5,822 nt of DNA from Pseudomonadota bacterium (GTDB lineage Bacteria; Myxococcota_A; Polyangia; Polyangiales; Polyangiaceae), in the NCBI GenBank assembly GCA_003242355.1, contig QGUH01000283.1:1-5822 (forward strand), given 5' to 3'. Position numbers and translations under genes: made by a program. Each line of letters begins with the position of its first letter. Position 1 is the first letter of the stretch. This document shows positions 1 to 5,822 of this stretch, piece after piece. A model generated the notes under the pieces. The model worked only from the letters and a program-made list of their open reading frames with translations. It searched no databases and was not told the DNA's origin.

Positions 1-19
1 TTTTGGCAATCCGCCCCGA

Positions 20-937
20 ATGGTTGTGAAACCCCTTTGTCCGCTCCACGTCGCACTCGTGTGCTCCGCCGCGACCGCGCTCGCTTTCGCCGAGAGCGTC
101 GAGCGTTGTATGAGCAGCTACGAGCAGGGGCAGGTGTTGCGCAAGCAGAGCCGTCTGCTCGAGGCACTCGCCGACTTTCGGGAATGCAGCCAGCGAGAGT
201 GCCCTGCGCTGGCTCGCGCCGACTGCGTGTCGTGGGTGCGCGAGATCGAGGAGGTGATTCCCTCGATCGTCGTCATCGTGAGGACGCAATCGGGCAGAGA
301 CGTTCGCGAGGCGCAGGTCTCCATCGACGGCAAAGGCCATCCAGCGTGGTCGCCCACGACTCCCATCGAGCTCGACCCGGGTGAGCACCACATCGAGGTT
401 CGCGTGCCGGAGCAGCAACCGATCGTGACACCGGTCGTCGTTGCCCTCGCCGAGAAGAATCGCCCGGTTTACGTGACGGTTCCCGATCGCTCTCCGCCCG
501 GCTCGCTGCTCGCACCGTCGCGCGACGACGTCGCTCGTGCAACGCCGCTTGCCGGCACGCCGTCCGCGGCCGTACTCGCACCGCCGCGCGACGATGCGAC
601 GCGCCCTTCGCCGCTCACCTGGATGGTGGGCGGAACGAGCGCCGCGCTGCTCGTCGGGGGCATCGCGCTGGATCTGTTCGCCCACCGAGACCTCACGGAG
701 CTTCGCGACTCGTGCGCGCCCGGGTGTGCGCCGTCGGATGTCGAGGGCATCAAAACCCGCATGATCGTGGGCGACAGCCTGATCGCCGCGGGCGTGCTCG
801 GAGGGGTGGCGACGCTCGTGATGCTTCTGTCGGATTCATCCGGCGATGTCGTCGGTGCTCGGCCGCGCGCAGGTGCGGCCACGGCACCGGCATGGGGGAT
901 CGGGGCACCGTTGCCCGAATGGAGGTTCTCATGGTGA
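20..937 (+). CDS. TPR/PEGA-like envelope protein with two C-terminal membrane helices (305 aa)
   Basis: Function is unknown; I recognise only the architecture. Residues 1-24 look like a signal peptide (Lys4, a hydrophobic core, and an Ala-Phe-Ala end before Glu25), so the main part should be extracytoplasmic. Residues 26-75 form a Cys-containing, TPR-like helical region (YEQGQVLRKQSRLLEAL, then spaced Cys). Residues 82-154 read as a beta-rich PEGA/carboxypeptidase-regulatory-like domain with the typical LDPGEHHIEV turn (118-127). A Pro/Ala-rich linker (about 157-199) contains a duplicated 15-residue motif. Two hydrophobic helices follow (about 201-221 and 248-270), separated by a loop with the Cys pair SCAPGC (231-236). 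The organisation is one I associate with myxobacterial 'PEGA domain-containing' proteins. The gene overlaps the downstream lipoprotein gene by 7 bases. The ATG at 20 is preferred because a signal peptide follows directly, but I see no clear ribosome binding site and the frame is open to the window edge, so the true start could lie upstream. Confidence 0.8.
   Translation: MVVKPLCPLHVALVCSAATALAFAESVERCMSSYEQGQVLRKQSRLLEALADFRECSQRECPALARADCVSWVREIEEVIPSIVVIVRTQSGRDVREAQVSIDGKGHPAWSPTTPIELDPGEHHIEVRVPEQQPIVTPVVVALAEKNRPVYVTVPDRSPPGSLLAPSRDDVARATPLAGTPSAAVLAPPRDDATRPSPLTWMVGGTSAALLVGGIALDLFAHRDLTELRDSCAPGCAPSDVEGIKTRMIVGDSLIAAGVLGGVATLVMLLSDSSGDVVGARPRAGAATAPAWGIGAPLPEWRFSW
506..616 (+). repeat. 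Duplicated 15-codon motif in the linker of the PEGA-like protein
   Basis: Codons 163-177 (LLAPSRDDVARATPL, bases 506-550) and 185-199 (VLAPPRDDATRPSPL, bases 572-616) are clearly related. They are offset by 22 codons (66 bases). The match is also visible in DNA, for example a shared ctcgcaccg and a shared cgcgacga. It lies in a Pro/Ala-rich spacer between the beta-rich domain and the first C-terminal membrane helix, so it probably sets linker length. Confidence 0.6.
921..925 (+). promoter_or_regulatory. Ribosome binding site that fixes the start of the LamG lipoprotein
   Basis: GGAGG lies 5 bases before the ATG at 931, inside the last codons of the preceding gene. It supports the start at 931 over the in-frame ATG at 919 and the open frame extending back to 712. 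The product from 931 begins directly with a lipoprotein signal peptide. Confidence 0.75.
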
Positions 938-1890
938 GCCCGGCGCGTCGTGCACGAGTCGCCATTGCCGCGGTGTTGTCGGGGAGCGTCCTCTGGGCGT
1001 GCACGTTGATCTCCGACTTTTCGGAGCTCACGAACGGCTCTGCCGAAGGCGGTGCAGCGGGCGACTCTTCCGAAGAAGGCGGCGCGGGGCCGTTCGGCGG
1101 TCGGACCGGCGAGGCCGGCGCTGCAGCGTCCGACCCCGGCGGAGCAGGGCTTTCGGACGGCGGTTCCGAAGCAAGCGGGGGAGAGTCGTTCGGGGAGGCC
1201 GGCGCTGGAGCGTCGGATGCCGAGCACGAGGTGCCGTACCACGAGGTCGTGCTGGCGGACGATCCGCTCGCTTACTTTCGCTTGGGTGAGTCCGAAGGAG
1301 ACGTGGCGGCCGATGCCGTTGGCGACTTCCCAGGAAGATACGTCGGAGAGGCCATCGAGTACGGCGTTGCGGGGCTCGTGCGCGGAGGCGATACCGCGAT
1401 TCGGTTGACGGGCGCCGAGCGCGTGGTCATCGGCGATTCCTTCTCCTTTGCCGATGGTCAACCGTTCTCGCTCGAAGCCTGGATTCAAGCGGAGACACTC
1501 GACGACGAGATCCGGGTCGTGATGGCCAAGCCGTTCACGAGCGAAGTGGGAGAGCAGGGATATAGCCTTGCGGTTCGGCAGGAGGCGGGGATCCGATTCT
1601 GGTTCGCGCGCGATGGCCAGCAAAAGAGGGTGCTCGGCGACTATTCGGTCCGTCAGGTGGCGCACGTGGTGGCGACCTACGATGGGCAAACCGCTCGCGT
1701 CTACGTCAATGGCGTGCAGCTCGGCAGTGGGCGCATCCCCTTCACCCTGGTGGAGAACGAGGGTGAGTTCGTCCTGGGCAACTCGCGCCAGGGGATTGGC
1801 TTCGTGGGAATCCTGGACGAAGTGGCCGTTTATGGTGTCGCGCTCTCGCCGGAGCGAGTGAGGGCCCACTACGACGCCGGCAAGCCTTGA
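931..1890 (+). CDS. LamG-domain (concanavalin-like) lipoprotein, 319 aa
   Basis: This is a predicted lipoprotein. An Arg-rich n-region (residues 1-9) and hydrophobic core lead to a lipobox-like VLWAC with the candidate acylated Cys24. Residues 36-100 are a low-complexity Gly/Ala/Ser/Glu spacer, probably a tether. Residues about 103-316 match the LamG/Laminin_G_3 jelly-roll family. Landmarks are LADDPLAYFRLGE (108-120), FSLEAWIQ (179-186), VVATYDGQTARVYVNGV (246-262) and the closing FVGILDEVAVYGVALSPERV (291-310). Such domains bind carbohydrate or protein ligands or are structural; no hydrolase motif is visible, so a ligand cannot be named. The start at 931 is chosen from the GGAGG site and the signal peptide. 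The start codon overlaps the upstream stop (ATGGTGA), implying co-transcription and coupled translation with the PEGA-like protein. The gene ends 3 bases before the end of a convergent gene. Confidence 0.9.
   Translation: MVSPARRARVAIAAVLSGSVLWACTLISDFSELTNGSAEGGAAGDSSEEGGAGPFGGRTGEAGAAASDPGGAGLSDGGSEASGGESFGEAGAGASDAEHEVPYHEVVLADDPLAYFRLGESEGDVAADAVGDFPGRYVGEAIEYGVAGLVRGGDTAIRLTGAERVVIGDSFSFADGQPFSLEAWIQAETLDDEIRVVMAKPFTSEVGEQGYSLAVRQEAGIRFWFARDGQQKRVLGDYSVRQVAHVVATYDGQTARVYVNGVQLGSGRIPFTLVENEGEFVLGNSRQGIGFVGILDEVAVYGVALSPERVRAHYDAGKP
1111..1217 (+). repeat. Imperfect repeat in the lipoprotein spacer
   Basis: Bases 1111-1133 and 1195-1217 match at 21 of 23 positions, with a period of 84 bases (28 codons). 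They encode GEAGAAASD (residues 60-68) and GEAGAGASD (88-96). The repeat sits within the Gly/Ala/Ser/Glu-rich tether between the lipidation Cys and the LamG domain. The near-identity at DNA level suggests a fairly recent duplication within the spacer. Confidence 0.6.
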
Positions 1891-1893
1891 GCG

Positions 1894-3285
1894 TCACATC
1901 GAGTCGTTCTCGTCCGGCGGCTCCGACCACTGCTCGTCGCTCGAGCGCAAGCCGTGGTCGACCATCAGTCGCTGAAACGAACGCCGATTGACTCCGGCAA
2001 GCTCCGCCGCGCGCGTGACGTTGCCGCCGGTCTTGCGGAGCAAGGCGCTCGCGTAGAGCAGCTCGAACCGGCGATTCCATTCGACGCGGGCTTCTTTGAG
2101 CGGCAAGTCGGGTCGCGCGAGCGCCTCGAGGCCCGGCGGCGGGCTCGCCGCGGCGCGCGCATTCCCTTCCTGGACGCGCTCGGACCACCCGAGCGAGACG
2201 GCGCGCTCGATGAAGTTCCTGAGCTCGCGAACGTTGCCGGGCCACGCGCGCGCGACCAGCGCTTCGACGAACGCCGGCGGCAGCGGCTCGTCCGTTCCTG
2301 CAAACCGGGAGTAGAAGTGCTGCGCGAGCACGGGAATGTCTTCGCGCCGCGCTCGGAGCGGCGGCAGCATCACTTCGACCACGGCCAGGCGATAGTAGAG
2401 GTCCTCGCGAAACGTGCCGTCGTTGACCGCTTCCGACAGCGGCCGATTGGTCGCTGCCACGACGCGCACGTCGACCTTTCGGGCGCTGTTCGAGCCCACA
2501 CGGCGCACCTCGCGCGTTTCGAGCACGCGGAGCAGCTTCGGTTGCAGCGAAAGGGGCAGCTCGCCGATTTCGTCGAGAAACAGCGTCCCCTCGTGCGCCG
2601 CCTCGAAGAGCCCGGCGCGGTCCTGCACCGCGCCGCTGAAGGCGCCGCGCACGTGCCCGAACAGCTCGCTTTCGATCAAGTGCTCGGCGATCGCGCCGCA
2701 ATCCACCGCGACGAAGGGCTTCTTCGCGCGCCGCGAAGCGGCGTGGATCGCGCTCGCCACCGCTTCCTTTCCAGTGCCCGTCTCCCCTTGGATGAGCACC
2801 GTCGTGTCGGTGGGTGCAATTCGATCCAACACGGCGTAAATCCGCCGCATCTCCAGGCTCCCGCCGAGCACGTCGCCGAAGCGCGCGAGGGGCGAAAGCT
2901 CGATGGTGAAGGCCTCGGTGGCGGGCTCGAGCCGGATCGTCGTCGCGCCGAGCACCAAGAGGCCGCCGCCGACGAGCTCGGCATCCTTGATGCGCACGCC
3001 CTGAATCGAAACGCCGTTCGTGCTCCCGAGGTCGACGACCCGAATCCCCGTCTGCCGCACCTCGAGCTCGCAATGCAGGCGACTCACCGTGGGATCGCTC
3101 AGCCGCAGATCCGCCGAGTCGCCCGTGCCCACGCGCACTTTGCGGTTCGTGACGCGGCACTGCCGACCGCGGTCGGGCCCCGCGACCACCGACAGATCGA
3201 TCGCTGCCAACGTGAGCTTCGAGCCGAGCGACATCCGGCTCGTGCGCCACTCCTCCGGGCCGGTCATGCCGTCGTTTTTCCCCAT
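1894..3285 (-). CDS. FHA-domain sigma-54-dependent transcriptional activator (463 aa)
   Basis: This is a bacterial enhancer-binding protein that would remodel sigma-54 RNA polymerase by ATP hydrolysis. Domains in order are FHA (about 29-120), AAA+ (about 136-365) and a Fis-type helix-turn-helix (about 418-446, GGNVTRAAELAGVNRRSFQR). FHA landmarks are RVGTGDSADL (51-60), SRLH (68-71) and DLGSTNG (85-91). AAA+ landmarks are Walker A GETGTGKE (167-174), the sigma-54 contact loop GAFSGA (214-219, usually GAFTGA), Walker B LFLDEI (235-240), sensor I region VVAATN (275-280), candidate Arg fingers R293 and R299 in FREDLYYRL, and WPGNVREL (348-355). There is no response-regulator receiver, so input is probably via the FHA domain, a module that classically reads phosphothreonine. 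The usual FHA 'GR' Arg is Thr54. The ATG at 3285 is chosen because an AGGG lies 8 bases upstream; ATGs at 3267 and 3351 are alternatives. Family is certain; targets are unknown. Confidence 0.93.
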   Translation of the reverse strand: MGKNDGMTGPEEWRTSRMSLGSKLTLAAIDLSVVAGPDRGRQCRVTNRKVRVGTGDSADLRLSDPTVSRLHCELEVRQTGIRVVDLGSTNGVSIQGVRIKDAELVGGGLLVLGATTIRLEPATEAFTIELSPLARFGDVLGGSLEMRRIYAVLDRIAPTDTTVLIQGETGTGKEAVASAIHAASRRAKKPFVAVDCGAIAEHLIESELFGHVRGAFSGAVQDRAGLFEAAHEGTLFLDEIGELPLSLQPKLLRVLETREVRRVGSNSARKVDVRVVAATNRPLSEAVNDGTFREDLYYRLAVVEVMLPPLRARREDIPVLAQHFYSRFAGTDEPLPPAFVEALVARAWPGNVRELRNFIERAVSLGWSERVQEGNARAAASPPPGLEALARPDLPLKEARVEWNRRFELLYASALLRKTGGNVTRAAELAGVNRRSFQRLMVDHGLRSSDEQWSEPPDENDSM

Positions 3286-3400
3286 CCCCGCAGCCCTGGC
3301 CAGCCTTTTCTCCGACCCGCCTCCGACTCCGCACAGACCGCCCGCCCGCATCGCCGCACGCGGAGGAGCAAGCCAGGCAACGAGCAGACGCCTTGCGACG

Positions 3401-3435
3401 GGCGTAAAAGGCTCAGAGAGAATCAGCCTTGCGCC
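3401..3435 (-). terminator. Possible weak intrinsic terminator after asnS
   Basis: On the - strand, about 33 bases past the asnS stop, AAGGCT (3430-3425) and AGCCTT (3413-3408) form a 6-bp stem with an 11-base loop. An outer GGCG/CGCC (3401-3404 with 3432-3435) could extend it. The descending arm runs into a short T stretch (CTTTTA). The T tract is short and the stem is only half GC, so termination may be partial. It lies in the 183-base gap between asnS and the activator gene; no promoter with recognisable -35/-10 or -24/-12 elements was seen in the rest of that gap. Confidence 0.4.
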
Positions 3436-3468
3436 GATGCGGTGACTGCCCGCGTTGCGGCGTGTGCG

Positions 3469-4860
<1,392 letters not shown>

Positions 4861-4882
4861 GGGAGAGCAACGATAGCGCTGC

Positions 4883-5410
4883 TCATTCGCGGAGGTAATG
4901 GCAGGTGTAGCCGCCCGGGTTTTTCTCGAGGTAGCGCTGGTGGTAGTCCTCGGCGGGCGTGAAGGGGCCGGCGTCGACGATCTCCGTCACGACGGGGCGA
5001 GGCCATTTGCCGCTCTCGTCCACGCGGCGCTTGACCGCTTCGGCGATGCGCCGCTGCTCCGGTGACAGGACGAAGATCGCCGAGCGGTACTGCGTGCCGA
5101 CGTCGTTGCCTTGGCGATTCTTCGTGGTCGGGTCGTGCATGCGGAAGAACCACTTCTCGAGCAGCTCCTCGTACGAGAGCTTCGTGGGGTCGAACACGAT
5201 GCGCACGGATTCGGCGTGGCCCGTTCGCCCCGTCCGCACGGTTTCGTACGTGGGGTTCGGCGTGTGGCCGCCCGTGTACCCGACCTGGGTATCGACGACG
5301 CCGGGGATGGAGCGCAGGATTTCCTCCATTCCCCAGAAGCAGCCGCCGGCGAGCAGCGCGGTCTCGAGCCGGGCGGGCGTTTCCGTGCGTTGGGTTTCGG
5401 TGTGCGCCAT
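4883..5410 (-). CDS. msrA: Peptide-methionine (S)-S-oxide reductase MsrA (175 aa)
   Basis: MsrA reduces the S-epimer of methionine sulfoxide in proteins, and free, back to methionine using thioredoxin (EC 1.8.4.11); it is usually cytoplasmic. The signature GGCFWGMEE (22-30) places the catalytic Cys at C24. GHAESVRI (64-71) supplies the conserved active-site Glu67. Also present are VGYTGGHTPNPTYE (43-56), GNDVGTQYRSAIF (101-113) and PFTPAEDYHQRYLEKNPGGY (149-168). Near the C-terminus, TCHYLRE gives C170 as the probable resolving Cys. Length is normal for a stand-alone MsrA, with no fused MsrB domain and no signal peptide. The frame is open to 5812, but the upstream part is Arg-rich and non-coding in character. 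The ATG at 5410 is chosen because AGGGAG lies 9 bases upstream; an ATG at 5428 would add six residues. It lies 22 bases upstream of asnS. Confidence 0.97.
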   Translation of the reverse strand: MAHTETQRTETPARLETALLAGGCFWGMEEILRSIPGVVDTQVGYTGGHTPNPTYETVRTGRTGHAESVRIVFDPTKLSYEELLEKWFFRMHDPTTKNRQGNDVGTQYRSAIFVLSPEQRRIAEAVKRRVDESGKWPRPVVTEIVDAGPFTPAEDYHQRYLEKNPGGYTCHYLRE

Positions 5411-5419
5411 GGGCGGATT

Positions 5420-5425
5420 CTCCCT
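5420..5425 (-). promoter_or_regulatory. Ribosome binding site selecting the msrA start at 5410
   Basis: AGGGAG on the - strand (5425 down to 5420) is followed by a 9-base spacer and ATG at 5410. The alternative in-frame ATG at 5428 has no comparable purine-rich site, which favours the shorter protein. Confidence 0.6.
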
Positions 5426-5465
5426 CATTGCGAGCCCGCCCGGGGTGGATTCGGCGTTTGGTTCG

Positions 5466-5481
5466 GGTCTGCGCCCAGACC
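5466..5481 (-). promoter_or_regulatory. Short perfect hairpin in the msrA leader region
   Basis: GGTCTG and CAGACC form a perfect 6-bp inverted repeat with a 4-base loop, 56 bases before the msrA start. It overlaps the 8-base palindrome GACCGGTC (5478-5485). No T tract follows on the - strand, so a simple intrinsic terminator is unlikely. It could be an operator or leader structure, or chance in GC-rich DNA. Confidence 0.3.
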
Positions 5482-5535
5482 GGTCCGGCGAAAACGACGC
5501 TCGGTCGCTCGCCTCGGCTCGCGTTGCCGCAATGG

Positions 5536-5583
5536 AACGGGAGCGGGCCACGCGCGCACATCGTCGCGTGGCCCCGTGCCGTT
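5536..5583 (-). terminator. Strong GC-rich hairpin after the desaturase gene
   Basis: GGGCCACGCG (5545-5554) and CGCGTGGCCC (5565-5574) form a perfect 10-bp inverted repeat with a 10-base loop. A further AACGG (5536-5540) pairs with CCGTT (5579-5583) across a small symmetric internal loop. It begins about 12 bases past the stop of the - strand desaturase gene, where a terminator or 3'-end stabilising structure is expected. No U-rich tail follows, so it would be a U-less terminator, an mRNA 3'-protecting hairpin, or a protein-binding palindrome. Confidence 0.5.
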
Positions 5584-5595
5584 TGGGAACGGTGC

Positions 5596-5822
5596 TCAGT
5601 TGCCCGCAGGGGGCGCCAGCGTCGCGCCCGGGGGTGGCGCCGCCGCGATGCGTGCCGGGGCCGGAGCCTCGGTGGTGGCGGGCTCGGGCGCCGGGCGCGC
5701 GGGGAGCATCGACTTGGGATCGTAGACGCGGGCGGGCGGCTCCTTGAGATCCCAAACGAGGCCGACCCACGAGAGCGCCTTGAGGATCAGGTACGTGATG
5801 TCGAGCTCCCACCAGAAGAAAC
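5596..5822 (-). CDS. Membrane fatty acid desaturase, C-terminal 74 codons (partial at the window edge)
   Basis: Reading the - strand from the right edge, an open frame of 74 complete codons ends in TGA at 5598-5596. It begins FFWWELDITYLILKALSWVG and continues LVWDLKEPPARVYDPK. This matches the region just after the last histidine box in delta-9-type acyl-CoA/acyl-lipid desaturases (typically ...GFxWWEIDxTYxxLKxLxxxGLVWDLRxPP). These are integral membrane di-iron enzymes that put a cis double bond into fatty acyl chains. The catalytic histidine boxes and membrane helices would lie beyond the window. The remaining residues (about 39-74 of the visible part) are a Pro/Ala-rich tail without recognisable domain. 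The edge codon ends in GT, compatible with the Gly often found before Phe here. Family is likely; regiospecificity and substrate cannot be judged from this fragment. Confidence 0.85.
   Translation of the reverse strand, partial: FFWWELDITYLILKALSWVGLVWDLKEPPARVYDPKSMLPARPAPEPATTEAPAPARIAAAPPPGATLAPPAGN

Noticed and set aside
1..19. TTTTGGC at the left edge as part of a sigma-54 promoter for the first gene.
   Set aside because: The spacing from GG does not lead to a GC at the -12 position, and the bases run straight into the proposed start codon.
712..930. Upstream extension of the LamG gene frame back to the ATG at 712.
   Set aside because: The extra 73 residues are Arg-rich, overlap the preceding gene out of frame, and would bury the lipoprotein signal peptide. 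The ATG at 931 has GGAGG 5 bases upstream.
469..1869. A 466-codon open frame on the - strand opposite the two + strand genes.
   Set aside because: Across the LamG gene it is codon-for-codon antisense to a clear family member. The translation has no domain and the two + strand genes have signal peptides and recognisable folds.
1742..3334. A 530-codon open frame on the - strand overlapping the activator gene in another register.
   Set aside because: The product is extremely Arg/Ala-rich, as expected of an off-frame reading of GC-rich coding DNA, and the overlapping frame encodes an intact sigma-54 activator.
4959..5747. Open frames on the + strand (262 and 204 codons) opposite msrA and the desaturase tail.
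   Set aside because: Antisense shadows; no domain or start signal, and the - strand encodes an unmistakable MsrA with all catalytic residues.
5411..5812. Upstream extension of the msrA frame to 5812.
   Set aside because: The extension is Arg/Ala/Pro-rich, runs through the hairpin region and across the desaturase coding end, and is absent from normal MsrA length. A ribosome binding site supports the start at 5410.

Overview
The window is GC-rich and densely coding, with very few TTA, CTA or TCA codons. It looks like chromosomal DNA of a myxobacterium (Myxococcota, probably the Polyangia/Sorangium side). The basis is the gene content: a TPR/PEGA-like membrane protein with a C-terminal two-helix domain, a LamG-type lipoprotein with a Gly/Ala/Ser/Glu-rich spacer, and an FHA-domain sigma-54 activator. 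These are families I associate with that group. The assignment is an inference from style, not from a database match.

Layout. Positions 20-1890 (+ strand) hold two envelope-protein genes whose ends overlap by 7 bases. The first is a secreted or inner-membrane-anchored PEGA-like protein. The second is a lipoprotein carrying a concanavalin-like LamG domain. Everything from 1894 to the right edge is on the - strand. Read in the direction of transcription (right to left) it contains: the last 74 codons of a membrane fatty acid (acyl-CoA/acyl-lipid) desaturase cut by the window edge; a 185-base spacer with a strong GC-rich hairpin; msrA (peptide methionine sulfoxide reductase A); asnS (asparaginyl-tRNA synthetase) 22 bases after msrA; a 183-base spacer with a weak terminator-like hairpin; and an FHA-AAA+-Fis sigma-54-dependent activator. 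The activator gene ends 3 bases from the end of the LamG gene, so the two blocks converge tail to tail.

How the genes may work together. The PEGA/LamG pair is very likely co-transcribed and translationally coupled, and may form an envelope complex. msrA and asnS are probably co-transcribed, with msrA repairing oxidised methionine and asnS charging tRNA-Asn. The activator has an FHA domain where many relatives have a receiver, so it may take its input from Ser/Thr kinase signalling rather than a histidine kinase. However, the usual Arg of the FHA 'GR' motif is Thr here. Its targets cannot be named: I found no convincing -24/-12 sigma-54 promoter in the visible upstream regions.

No mobile element, CRISPR array, tRNA, rRNA or phage gene was seen. 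The window appears to be ordinary core plus lineage-specific chromosome. The points most worth a second look are the coupled PEGA/LamG pair, the two motif substitutions in the activator, the near-abutting convergent junction and the hairpin after the desaturase gene.
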